Shown piece by piece: positions 17,849-26,673 of a stretch of DNA of 64,000 nucleotides (the stretch's first letter is position 1; each line of letters begins with the position of its first letter). The notes beneath the pieces were generated by a model. It saw nothing but the letters and a program-made list of their open reading frames with translations, was not told the origin of the DNA and did not search any database. The position numbers were made by a program, and so were the translations under genes. Source of the stretch: Prevotella sp. (GTDB lineage: Bacteria; Bacteroidota; Bacteroidia; Bacteroidales; Bacteroidaceae); contig JAFPVC010000061.1 in NCBI GenBank assembly GCA_017413085.1, forward strand, positions 62,001 through 126,000, in the 5' to 3' direction.

Positions 17849-20682
17849 TACCACTCGTCATATCAATAATAATATGCACGCTAGCTGACGCCATTGTCAT
17901 CCAGAAACTGGAAGCTGGCAAACTTACACCTATGTGTCGGCCCTACTCTGTTGACACAACAATGTATGGTAAGCTGTATGCCGTTGCACAAGTAAATGGA
18001 GCGACTGCAACCCTGCTGCCTGTAACAAAAGTTGACAGTGGAGTTCCATTCGTATTACTGCCGGACAGCAACTGCATTATTACCGACAGTATAAGCAGCG
18101 ACAGTATTGCAGCCGACATCCTCGCACTTTGGGATGCCACTATACTGCGTGGAGACTACAACACCAATAGTTGGGTGGCTGTTTCTGTTGACAGCACTAC
18201 CATAACGCATGCAGAAGACCTGCAATACATCATTGCCGACCCAGCTAACCTCAACATCACGGTCAACATTGAAAACCGTTGCGTGCAACGCTATCTTTCT
18301 GCCGCTCACTACGGTTATGAAGACTCTGCCATAGTCGAGAAATTCCGCTATGCCCCACCCCAGCGTTTCGACTGGCCTCAGCAGGTCATAATTCCCATGA
18401 GCGACGGAAAAAAGTTGCGATTTATGAACCTGACACCTGGTGAAGTCAAGACATTTGAAGCTAGCGATTCAAACGGAATCACATACAAAGGCACGATAAA
18501 AGCCACCGGCACCGCACGCATGATAGGTCTTGAAACGCCCAACCATAATATGCGCGACCTCGGCGGATGGAGCGTCGGACACTGCAAGCGTGTACGACAC
18601 GGCTTGCTATACCGCAGTGCCGAACTGAATGGTTCATATCCATGCACAGAGGAGGAAATTAAATACCTGAAGGATGACATTGGCATCAAGGCAGAACTTG
18701 ACCTGCGATATGACAATGAACATGAGAAACACGATCAAGCAGGTATCTCAGCCTTCGGTTTTTCTCAGGCAGACACCACCTATTACTGGGCTTGTGCCAA
18801 CGACTATTCTGCAGAATCAATGATGCAACCAGATACAAGGGCGAGACTGAAGGAAGAATTCGGCTTCATACTGTATAACTTGAGCAAAGGACGCCCAGTG
18901 AACTTCCACTGCCACTACGGTGTTGACCGTACAGGAATCATGGCAATGCTACTGCTCGGTGTACTGGGTGTAGACATTGACCAGATATACAAAGACCATG
19001 AACTATCCACCTTCGGACCTTACAGTTGGACAAGTCTGAAAGAAGAACTGAAAGACCGTGTAGATGTAATAACATCCATCAATGCTCCTACGCTGCGCGA
19101 CAAGTTTGAAGAATTCTTCACAGACTCACTCGGTGTGGCAGCAAAAGACATTGAGACATTCCGTTCGATCATGCTGTATATACCAGATAGTCTTGTACAC
19201 GTTCCACACATAAACATCACCTTCGGCAACGACAATGTCTGGAATTCAGAGAACTGGATAGGCAAAGACGGCAAATCTACATGGATTGATGCGACTATAT
19301 CCATCGACGGCGGCGGACGCTATCCCGACATGCAGCCGACAGAAATAAAGATAAAGGGGCGCGGCAATACCAACTGGTATCAATCACCGTATGCAAAGAA
19401 CCCCTACAACTTCAAGTTCACGAAGAAGCAGCAACCGCTCGGATTGAAGAAAGGAAAGAAATGGACTCTTCTCTCAAACAAAATGACAGGTAGTATGCTC
19501 ACCAATGCTATAGGCATGAAGATAGCCGAACTGTTTGACTGCGCATGGGTAAACCACATGCTGCCCGTGGAACTTTACTGCAACTCATCATACCGTGGGA
19601 GTTACAACCTGACAGAGAAACCAGGGTTTGGCAGCAACAGCGTTGACCTTAAAGACGAATCTCTGGCAGCACTCATCGAGTTAGACACATACGACACCGA
19701 CCCCACAGAACCCATTGACAGCAGCAATGCAGCCAGACTGCCGGTAAAAATAGATGACCCGGATTTCCTTGAAGAAGACAACACACGACTAATTACGAAA
19801 GAACAAGTCATAAACGACATAAACCATCTGATACAACTTGTACACGAAAAGGATTCTACGTATGCCAACTACATAGACATTGAACGTATGGCAAGTTTCA
19901 TAGCCGCATGTGAATTGATGGGCAACTGCGAACTCAAACATCCGAAGAGCGTTAAGCTATACACAGAAAACGTGACCGACAACGTCAATGACGACGGTGT
20001 AGACCCAACGCCATGGGTATTTGCACCTATATGGGATCTTGACTACGCCTTTGGCCGCGAGGAATCAGACACTACAAAAACGAACAAACGTTCATATTTC
20101 ATTCACGGCATAGAGACAGACTACCTGCCGCAGGTGCTCGACTCTGCCTCATCAGCAAACCGAAACCACTGCTTCTTCCATACTCTGCTGATGAGCAACG
20201 ACAAGGTGCGCCGCGCATATTACCGCAAGTGGTATGAGTTTATGACGCAGAACAAACTGCAAGTGCTCTTCAAATATATTGATGAATACTACGATTTCGC
20301 CGCACCATCATTGCTTCACAACAACAAAAACGCCACCATTAACCGTGATGCTACCAACTATGCCGCACAAAAGGAAAGGGCAAAACAGTGGCTAAGGCAA
20401 AGGGCTGAACTCATCTTCAGCCGCCACCGTAAACGCTTTACACATCAAGGCGACGTGAACACCGACGGCTCAATCACCATGGCAGATGCCAACATGGTGG
20501 TGAATTATTTCCTTAGCAATAATAACGAGGAAGAAACGCCATCAGACATCGACATGTCAGTAGCTGACATTAATGTTGACGGACAAGTTACCATGGCAGA
20601 TGCCAACATAATTGTAAACACCTATCTCGGTGCAGACAAAAACATTGACAAAAACGAAAGCGAAAGCGAAGAAAACGAGTAA
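17836..20682 (+). CDS. Exported tyrosine phosphatase-CotH kinase-dockerin fusion
   Basis: The 948-residue exported protein contains three recognisable modules. After the signal peptide (MRRIIPLVISIIICTLADA) and a ~170-residue unassigned beta-rich region comes a Y_phosphatase3-like domain (~200-440) with HNMRDLGG (237-244) and the signature HCHYGVDRTG. Within this signature C359 and R365 form the CX5R loop. A CotH-type protein kinase domain follows (~450-850) with IKIKGRGNTNW (506-514), KKGKKWTLLSNKMTG, LTEKPGFG and WDLD (D734, D736). It ends with a type I dockerin of two calcium-loop repeats (DVNTDGSITMADAN from 873 and DINVDGQVTMADAN). Kinase and phosphatase signatures both look complete. 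The gene overlaps its neighbours on both sides (13 bp and 1 bp), so it is made together with the glycosyltransferases. Its substrate is unknown. Confidence 0.85.
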   Translation: MRRIIPLVISIIICTLADAIVIQKLEAGKLTPMCRPYSVDTTMYGKLYAVAQVNGATATLLPVTKVDSGVPFVLLPDSNCIITDSISSDSIAADILALWDATILRGDYNTNSWVAVSVDSTTITHAEDLQYIIADPANLNITVNIENRCVQRYLSAAHYGYEDSAIVEKFRYAPPQRFDWPQQVIIPMSDGKKLRFMNLTPGEVKTFEASDSNGITYKGTIKATGTARMIGLETPNHNMRDLGGWSVGHCKRVRHGLLYRSAELNGSYPCTEEEIKYLKDDIGIKAELDLRYDNEHEKHDQAGISAFGFSQADTTYYWACANDYSAESMMQPDTRARLKEEFGFILYNLSKGRPVNFHCHYGVDRTGIMAMLLLGVLGVDIDQIYKDHELSTFGPYSWTSLKEELKDRVDVITSINAPTLRDKFEEFFTDSLGVAAKDIETFRSIMLYIPDSLVHVPHINITFGNDNVWNSENWIGKDGKSTWIDATISIDGGGRYPDMQPTEIKIKGRGNTNWYQSPYAKNPYNFKFTKKQQPLGLKKGKKWTLLSNKMTGSMLTNAIGMKIAELFDCAWVNHMLPVELYCNSSYRGSYNLTEKPGFGSNSVDLKDESLAALIELDTYDTDPTEPIDSSNAARLPVKIDDPDFLEEDNTRLITKEQVINDINHLIQLVHEKDSTYANYIDIERMASFIAACELMGNCELKHPKSVKLYTENVTDNVNDDGVDPTPWVFAPIWDLDYAFGREESDTTKTNKRSYFIHGIETDYLPQVLDSASSANRNHCFFHTLLMSNDKVRRAYYRKWYEFMTQNKLQVLFKYIDEYYDFAAPSLLHNNKNATINRDATNYAAQKERAKQWLRQRAELIFSRHRKRFTHQGDVNTDGSITMADANMVVNYFLSNNNEEETPSDIDMSVADINVDGQVTMADANIIVNTYLGADKNIDKNESESEENE

Positions 20683-21683
20683 TGCCTAAGGTTAGTATAA
20701 TAACAGCAGTTTACAACTGCGAGAAATACTTGCGCCAATGTCTCGACTCTCTTGTAGGGCAGACATACAAAGACATAGAGATAATATGCGTTGACGACGT
20801 ATCAACGGACAGCAGCTACGAGGTCCTTTCGGAATATGCAGAGGCAGACGAACGCATCAAACTCTTAAAGCAGAAGGCAAACGGCGGGGCACAGTTGGCC
20901 CGCCAGGCTGGTGTGGACATTGCCTCCGGCGAATACATAATGTGCATAGACAGCGACGACTGGCTTGACACTGACTGCATAGAACTATGCATTAAGGACT
21001 TCAATGAGAATCCAGACGTGGACTGTCTTGTTTTACGCGATGTGCGACACAGGCCAGACGGTACGAGTTTTGAGCCGGAAGGACGACATCATTTCCATAA
21101 AATCAGTGGAGAGCAGTCCTTTCTGTGGAGTCTGCCATGGCATATAAACGGAAGAAAGATAGTGCGTGCCGAACTTCAGCGCCGTTTCCCCTGGGACAAC
21201 TCATGCAGAGTGTATGGCGACGACAACACGTCTGTCCTAATGGGGCTATTTGCACAACAAGTAATGCAGACACGCGGTACATACAATTACCGCCTTAGAC
21301 CAGCATCTGTAACCCATTCCGTCAACATGGGCTGGTTTACCTGCCTCAGGGCTCACGACTCCATGTCGCAGCAGCTATTGAATCTAAACGTAAAACAGGA
21401 ACTGCGTGCCTTCTATGAAACATTCCGCTGGGAGCGTTTCATTCACTCATACATGCACTTCTACATAATGCGCAGATACCTTACAGCCACACAGCGCAAG
21501 GAAGCCCTGAATATAATGAAACAGATGCGCAGAAGAATTGACTACGGAATGGTCGACAAGAAACTGAAACGCAAGTTCGGCTACTGGCCGATTCTATGGT
21601 CGTGGTCACTGTTCAGGTTGCAGGAAGAAGTGTATTTCACTCTTCGCAAACTAATTGGCCACCTCAACTTCGACTACTCCTGA
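20682..21683 (+). CDS. Family 2 glycosyltransferase, last gene of the + strand glycan operon
   Basis: The 333-residue GT-A enzyme has PKVSIITAVYNCEKYLRQCLDSL, ICVDDVSTDSSYEVL, NGGAQLARQAGVDIASGEY and CIDSDDWLD. Its start codon overlaps the previous stop codon (TAATG). The 3' end overlaps the convergent ATP-grasp gene by 33 bp, so both operons run into each other without room for a shared terminator hairpin. Confidence 0.92.
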   Translation: MPKVSIITAVYNCEKYLRQCLDSLVGQTYKDIEIICVDDVSTDSSYEVLSEYAEADERIKLLKQKANGGAQLARQAGVDIASGEYIMCIDSDDWLDTDCIELCIKDFNENPDVDCLVLRDVRHRPDGTSFEPEGRHHFHKISGEQSFLWSLPWHINGRKIVRAELQRRFPWDNSCRVYGDDNTSVLMGLFAQQVMQTRGTYNYRLRPASVTHSVNMGWFTCLRAHDSMSQQLLNLNVKQELRAFYETFRWERFIHSYMHFYIMRRYLTATQRKEALNIMKQMRRRIDYGMVDKKLKRKFGYWPILWSWSLFRLQEEVYFTLRKLIGHLNFDYS

Positions 21684-22844
21684 CTCTATTGCAGACTGCA
21701 TGTCAGCGGCACTGTCAAAGCAAAATACAAGCAAGCCGACAGTGTCACGGCCATTGCGGAAAACATGCACACGGTCGCCCTCTTTCATAAACATCAACTG
21801 CCGGCACACATTGCCGCGCACACTCTCTGCAAGCGTTATGCCACGCAGCGTGCCATTCTCCTTAGAATGAACCACCACGCTCATGGCATAGCGCTTTTTT
21901 ATTTCCCTTACGCTCACTGGTTCATCCCCCACTGCCTGGCATATCGTGGCAGCAAGGATATCAAAGCCCGTAGCCTCCTTGATGACATAAGGAATCATAT
22001 TGCCGCCATTGCGCGGACCTATCTCAAGAATATACACCTCGCCATGCCTGTCAACGACATATTCCACATTACACGCCCCCATACGGAAGCCAAGAGCCGT
22101 AATAACCTGTTGCATCAGTTGCTTTGCCCTGGTTTCCACAGCACTGTCAACCATTGACGGAAACGAGAGCATGGTTGGAGCAAAAGGCGACACAGCCACG
22201 TCTTTACGTTGGTCGCACACTCCCCAGAACTTTATCTCACCGTCAGACACAAAAATATCTCCGTCCTGCTGCAAGCCTACCGAATCTATATACTCTTCAA
22301 CGACGACCTCGCCAAACTGCGAGTAACTCTGTGTCTCACTCCAGTGTTCCCTCAGTTCATTCTCACTGCAAACGCGGAAAACGCCCTTACTGCCCGAAGC
22401 ATCGGCAGGCTTTATCATAACAGGCTTCCCTACCCTGCCCATGAATTGCAGAGCTTCGTCTATTGTGCGGCAGCCTTCTGCCTGCGGAACGGGGAATCCA
22501 TGCTCTTGCATAAACCGTCTGAACTTAGGTTTCTGCGTCATCGTCTCTATCACCGACAGTGGATTGCCAGGAAGATGCAACTGCTCACCGACGTATGCAG
22601 CCACCGTGGCAAGTGCATCTGATGCGTATGGTATGATACCATCGATGTGCCTCTTCCTCGCCTCACGCAACACCGCCTCACGGTCTGATATATCTATATA
22701 GCACTGCTCATCGGCCATGCAATGCCCAGGAGCATCACGATGCTCATCGGCACAGATTACGTGATAGCCCAGTTCATGAGCGCATCTTACGGCATCCGTC
22801 TGCACCAGGTTGCCACCAAGAATCATTATACGCTTCTTACTCAT
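21651..22844 (-). CDS. ATP-grasp family ligase in the glycan locus
   Basis: The roughly 397-residue cytoplasmic enzyme starts at MSKKRIMILGGNLVQTDAV; an earlier ATG at 22874 would reach further into the flippase gene. It has a PurK/biotin-carboxylase-like pre-ATP-grasp fold, then the ATP-grasp elements PKFRRFMQEHGFPVP, PVMIKPADASGSKGV, VVEEYIDSVG and EIGPRNGGN. Such enzymes use ATP to make an acyl-phosphate and then an amide or thioester bond. In a polysaccharide locus it may attach an amino acid or carboxylic acid to a sugar, but this is inference. The start overlaps the flippase stop by 8 bp. Confidence 0.82.
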   Translation of the reverse strand: MSKKRIMILGGNLVQTDAVRCAHELGYHVICADEHRDAPGHCMADEQCYIDISDREAVLREARKRHIDGIIPYASDALATVAAYVGEQLHLPGNPLSVIETMTQKPKFRRFMQEHGFPVPQAEGCRTIDEALQFMGRVGKPVMIKPADASGSKGVFRVCSENELREHWSETQSYSQFGEVVVEEYIDSVGLQQDGDIFVSDGEIKFWGVCDQRKDVAVSPFAPTMLSFPSMVDSAVETRAKQLMQQVITALGFRMGACNVEYVVDRHGEVYILEIGPRNGGNMIPYVIKEATGFDILAATICQAVGDEPVSVREIKKRYAMSVVVHSKENGTLRGITLAESVRGNVCRQLMFMKEGDRVHVFRNGRDTVGLLVFCFDSAADMQSAIESGVVEVEVAN

Positions 22845-24300
22845 GGCACAAGACATTACCACGTTTATAATCACAGTATGCCACGGCCGTCACTGCCAGC
22901 GTAAGCAACGTGCCTACTGCCCAGTATGCCCAGCCATTTAGCATGGCACAGGCAGCATAGACCGCCAGTAGCATTACAAAATAACACACCATCATGGCTA
23001 TCTCGCGAAGAGTAAACCTGACACCATACTTGACACGCGACACCACCAACACCAAGCACATGTCTATCCCATTCTGCACACTCAGGGCTATGCCCATGCC
23101 AAGGAGTCCACCCCACTGATATCCCATGATGACAAGCAGCATGTCAAGCGCACCAACTGCGTTTACAAACAAGAACATGCGATTGTGACCGGCAGCAAGC
23201 GGCAAATAGGAATGAGGCAGATATATGGCACGGAAAAGGAGTCCTACGGCTGTGGCCTGAGCCATAGGCACAATATCAACAAATTCGTCTGACAACAGCA
23301 GCGGCACCGCAACCGGCAGTCCCACGATGAAGGCAGCGAGCATTGGTGCAACGAGCATCTGCACCACCTTGTGCTGACGCATCAAGGTTTCCGTGCGCTC
23401 ACTGACGTTATGCACAACGCCTGTAAGTCTTGGGAAATAGTCCTGCTCCATAGCTGCAAAGAGCGTTCCGGCGTATGTCATGGTCATGGTATAGGCCGAA
23501 TTATACAGTCCGACGAGATGCGTGGATGACACACGATTCAGATATGAAATGATGAATACGGTGACCACATGCACAAGTATGCTGCACACCACGAAGTTAA
23601 TGCCTATTGTGAGCATGGTGCGCCCTCTGCCAAGCCGCTCCTTGCTATAAGCGAGCGACAAAGGCATAGTATGGTAGCCCACGGCAAGTGTGCTCAGCAT
23701 AATACAACCGAACAGCGTCACCAATGCTGGCAACACGCCGTCAATACCCCAGAAATAAAATATCGGTACACTGACCACCAATCCCAACGCTACATTCACC
23801 ACCGACACAACAGCCAGTTTCTTAAGTTTCCGAAGAGATTTCAGCACTGCCAGTTCGCCACACGTCATGGTGCTGAACGCTACCGCCGGCGACAGCATGA
23901 CATACCCCCAGACATGGTCGTAGTCATCAAATGTAAGCCACGACAGCGGAATGGCAAACAGCATGCACACCATCATGCCAAACAAGGCCAGAAGCAACAG
24001 CCACGAGCGCATCACACTGACACACGTCTTCACCTCCTCCCAGTCCGATGCGGCATGTGACTCGCTCCACCGTTCATAGGCTTGTGATATGTCGCGCACG
24101 CCACTGACATCAAGTCCAAGGTTGGTGGTGGTATGAATCAGTTCGCGCGTTTCATTATATATACCGTTAAGGCCGACTCCCGACGGCCCTATCAGTTCCG
24201 CTACAATCTTTGTACGCACAAGGTTGAGCACGATGTTCAAACCCTGCACGCCACCCAGCAGACTCGTGGCCTTGAGTATATTGTTATATTTATTCTTCAT
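22837..24300 (-). CDS. Polysaccharide flippase, Wzx/MATE-like
   Basis: The 487-residue protein has about 14 hydrophobic helices and begins with the Wzx-type NILKATSLLGGVQGLNIVLNLVRTKIVAELIGPSGVGL. It belongs to the polysaccharide-biosynthesis branch of the MOP exporter superfamily, which moves undecaprenyl-linked repeat units across the inner membrane. No Wzy polymerase-like gene is recognisable in this locus. It lies between the ATP-grasp ligase and a glycosyltransferase on the minus strand. Confidence 0.9.
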   Translation of the reverse strand: MKNKYNNILKATSLLGGVQGLNIVLNLVRTKIVAELIGPSGVGLNGIYNETRELIHTTTNLGLDVSGVRDISQAYERWSESHAASDWEEVKTCVSVMRSWLLLLALFGMMVCMLFAIPLSWLTFDDYDHVWGYVMLSPAVAFSTMTCGELAVLKSLRKLKKLAVVSVVNVALGLVVSVPIFYFWGIDGVLPALVTLFGCIMLSTLAVGYHTMPLSLAYSKERLGRGRTMLTIGINFVVCSILVHVVTVFIISYLNRVSSTHLVGLYNSAYTMTMTYAGTLFAAMEQDYFPRLTGVVHNVSERTETLMRQHKVVQMLVAPMLAAFIVGLPVAVPLLLSDEFVDIVPMAQATAVGLLFRAIYLPHSYLPLAAGHNRMFLFVNAVGALDMLLVIMGYQWGGLLGMGIALSVQNGIDMCLVLVVSRVKYGVRFTLREIAMMVCYFVMLLAVYAACAMLNGWAYWAVGTLLTLAVTAVAYCDYKRGNVLCHE

Positions 24301-24310
24301 CTTCTTATTC

Positions 24311-25447
24311 CTATATCAGCAGTGCAGCAAGCACGACACCTGTCAAGTCGCCGCGACGCAGTGGCCGTTCTATCTGCCTCATGCGCCAGTCCTTGGCACT
24401 GTAAGCGGCAAACCTCGCAGAGTTCATCTCATGCATCATGGCAGCTATGTATGCCTCACACTCTGGCAGTCTCCAAGTCTGGCTGACCACACGTCTTACG
24501 TCATCCAGGCATTCCTCATAGAACTCCTGCGTGTCGGGAATGCGCAATAGCAGACGGTCGTCATTCTCGCGCTTGCACATCCAGTAGATGTCGAGTACTC
24601 TCGCATCATTGCGCTCGCTGTTGGTTATGCTACCCGGGGTCATCGTATACAAGTAACCCAGATAATAAGATATGCACCTGCGCTCAGTAAGTCGCGGTGC
24701 AATGAGCGTAGTCCATATACCGTCTTCATGCCAGTAGCCCACAGGGAAGCGCACACGATGAAAGAGTTCTGCGTCAACAAGTTTGCCACACGCAAATCCA
24801 TGGGGAGGCCTCTGTATGTCAATAATCTTACCGTCTCTCGTAACACGACGGTAGCCACATTCCACGGATCCGCCCTCCACGCGCTGTTGCAACAGGATGT
24901 CAATCATTTGTGGGTCTAAGCGGTCATCGGCATCCACAAACATAAGGTAGCGCGGGCATGGCTTCTGTCCGTCCATCAGATAGTCGAGTGCCGCATTGCG
25001 CGCTGCCGACAGACCACCATTGGGCTGCGTTATCACATGTATGGCACCGGCATATCGCTGCAGACGCTCTGCGGTATGATCGTTACTGCCGTCATTCACC
25101 ACTATCACACTATACTTCCAGCAACACTTCTTGTTAACTAACGTTTGCCTGGACAATATCGAGTAAAGGCAGTCATCTATAGTATCCTCTGCATTATATG
25201 CCGGAACGATAACTGCAATGCCGTACTCCTCATATTCCAGTGGTTTTGCCTCTGCTTCTGGTATGACATTGGATGCGTCACTTCCACGGTGTATCGTCTG
25301 AAGCACCTGTTCAGCCTCCGCAAACGACATTTTCGTATTCCTCTGCGGCACAAACATCCTAAGCAATTCATATACCACCTTGCACAGATGCAGGCGGCGC
25401 AATGCGGGGGTTATCCGCTCGACTATATCAAGCAGTTTGTTTGTCAT
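24311..25447 (-). CDS. Family 2 glycosyltransferase
   Basis: The roughly 378-residue enzyme is best started at MTNKLLDIVERITPALRRLH (25447), where ATGA overlaps the stop of the upstream gene. The longer in-frame extension to 25633 only reads through the neighbour in another frame. After an ~85-residue N-terminal extension come the GT-A motifs YGIAVIVPAYNAEDTIDDCL, VVNDGSNDHTAERL, NGGLSAARNAALDYL and FVDADDRLDPQ, and then YWHEDGIW. The N-terminal extension is not typical and may dock the enzyme to a partner. Confidence 0.88.
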   Translation of the reverse strand: MTNKLLDIVERITPALRRLHLCKVVYELLRMFVPQRNTKMSFAEAEQVLQTIHRGSDASNVIPEAEAKPLEYEEYGIAVIVPAYNAEDTIDDCLYSILSRQTLVNKKCCWKYSVIVVNDGSNDHTAERLQRYAGAIHVITQPNGGLSAARNAALDYLMDGQKPCPRYLMFVDADDRLDPQMIDILLQQRVEGGSVECGYRRVTRDGKIIDIQRPPHGFACGKLVDAELFHRVRFPVGYWHEDGIWTTLIAPRLTERRCISYYLGYLYTMTPGSITNSERNDARVLDIYWMCKRENDDRLLLRIPDTQEFYEECLDDVRRVVSQTWRLPECEAYIAAMMHEMNSARFAAYSAKDWRMRQIERPLRRGDLTGVVLAALLI

Positions 25448-26409
25448 ACCTTCAACTTCATAATATCGCACACTACGGTGCGCCCGCCAAATTCTTCCTT
25501 CTGTGCCACCAGTCCTGCATCCGTGCTGTCTCCATCGGGCAGCATACTTGTGCCGAAGTCGAAATAACGATAGCAGCCATCTGCAGCAAAATGGGCCACA
25601 AGTTTGTGGAGCAGGAAATCGAGAGCATGACAACGCTTGCCCTCTGCCGAGGCAGATATGTATTGGGTTTTCACTACATCGGCTTGCAGATACAGCACCA
25701 CGCCTGCCTGTGTAACGCCGTCGGCATCAACGGCAGTGCAGCACAGTATATTCTCGACGAACGCACGCTTCAGGCGTTCTATCTCCTGAAGCGTATGCAC
25801 TGGTTTTGCTCCGTGTGCGGTCATAAGATTGTCTTCCAGTACAGGCCAGAAGTCTGCCAGTGGAGCGTCCACCAACACCTGCCACCCCATGCGCTCAAGC
25901 CTGTTACTGTAGTTTCGTTTTCTCTGCGAGGTGTTTATCTTTTCCCTGCCATGCAGTGACACTACCGTCATGACGTTGCGTTTTACGGTCTGCGCTCCCA
26001 TGCGCCACAGCCAGTAGGCATCGTCCTGCGACGGGACTACACTATATATAGCCGGTACTTGTTTATACACCAACTCACGCAGTCCTGCCTCACGCATGTA
26101 TTCCGTCAGTACTGCGAATGCCTCACCCACCATGTCATGGTGCGCCTTCAGTCCCAGAATAAGCCCTCCATAGGTCAAGCCCTGATGGGAATACAACACG
26201 CCATCACATTCATTTGCCGGCAAGAGTGCCACGAGTGTTCGCTTTCCTTCTTCCCGGGTATTGAAGAACATCAGCGAGTGGTCAAGGAAACGGTCGCTAT
26301 GGTAGTCCATATAGGCACGAAGAAAAAGAAAGGTGCCGTTTCTGGCGCCTTTCACGAATGCGTCCCATTCTTCCGTTCGGACGGCAGTATATCGTTCTAC
26401 CTGTATCAT
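25444..26409 (-). CDS. GNAT/FemAB-like acyltransferase, first gene of the - strand glycan operon
   Basis: The 321-residue cytoplasmic protein shows a double GNAT arrangement. The N-terminal half includes NGTFLFLRAYMDYHSDRFLDHSL and SHQGLTYGGLI. The C-terminal half includes GVVLYLQADVVKTQYISASAEGKRCHALDFLLHKL and a final YRYFDFGTSM strand. This resembles FemAB-type N-acyltransferases placed in polysaccharide clusters, which acylate amino sugars or add amino acids. It has its own promoter and is coupled to the following glycosyltransferase gene by a 4-bp overlap. Confidence 0.75.
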   Translation of the reverse strand: MIQVERYTAVRTEEWDAFVKGARNGTFLFLRAYMDYHSDRFLDHSLMFFNTREEGKRTLVALLPANECDGVLYSHQGLTYGGLILGLKAHHDMVGEAFAVLTEYMREAGLRELVYKQVPAIYSVVPSQDDAYWLWRMGAQTVKRNVMTVVSLHGREKINTSQRKRNYSNRLERMGWQVLVDAPLADFWPVLEDNLMTAHGAKPVHTLQEIERLKRAFVENILCCTAVDADGVTQAGVVLYLQADVVKTQYISASAEGKRCHALDFLLHKLVAHFAADGCYRYFDFGTSMLPDGDSTDAGLVAQKEEFGGRTVVCDIMKLKV

Positions 26410-26436
26410 CTTCTATGTTCTGCCGGAAAGTATGTG

Positions 26437-26466
26437 CAAAGGTACAAAAAATTATTGAAACGGCAA
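26437..26466 (-). promoter_or_regulatory. Promoter of the - strand glycan operon
   Basis: On the minus strand TTG (26464-26466), a 19-bp spacer and TACCTTTG (26437-26444) match the Bacteroidota consensus exactly. The start codon is about 27 bp further. Confidence 0.85.
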
Positions 26467-26505
26467 AATTTCCGTGCTTGTTTCAAAGGGCATAACAAAG
26501 GGCAT

Positions 26506-26593
26506 TGTAATCAGCACCTGATTACCTCCTAATCAGCACCAAATTACAACGCAATCGGGGTCTGATTACAGTGTAATCAGACCCCGATTGCAA
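26506..26593. repeat. 22-bp-period intergenic array, copy C (four units)
   Basis: Four 22-nt units begin at 26506, 26528, 26550 and 26572, with the motif TGTAATCAG...CTGATTAC. Units three and four are reverse complements of each other over about 20 bp, so they could form a cruciform or RNA hairpin. The array starts 40 bp upstream of the glycan operon's -33 element and 3' of the barrel gene that ends at 26659. Confidence 0.9.
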
Positions 26594-26633
26594 TAGTACT
26601 TATAAATATCTCTTTTCTAATGGGTTTACTTTT

Positions 26634-26673
26634 CAAAAAAACTACTATCCTTCTTAAATCAGAAGTAGTAAGC
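26634..26673 (-). terminator. Possible terminator after the 26659 gene
   Basis: On the minus strand the last codons form an imperfect hairpin (CTACTTCT with AGAAGGATAGTAG) directly followed by seven T residues. It would end the T9SS/barrel transcript. Confidence 0.5.

Noticed and set aside
25448-25633. N-terminal extension of the 24311 glycosyltransferase
   Set aside because: It lies wholly within the upstream acyltransferase gene in another frame; ATG 25447 overlaps that gene's stop codon by 4 bp as expected for coupling.
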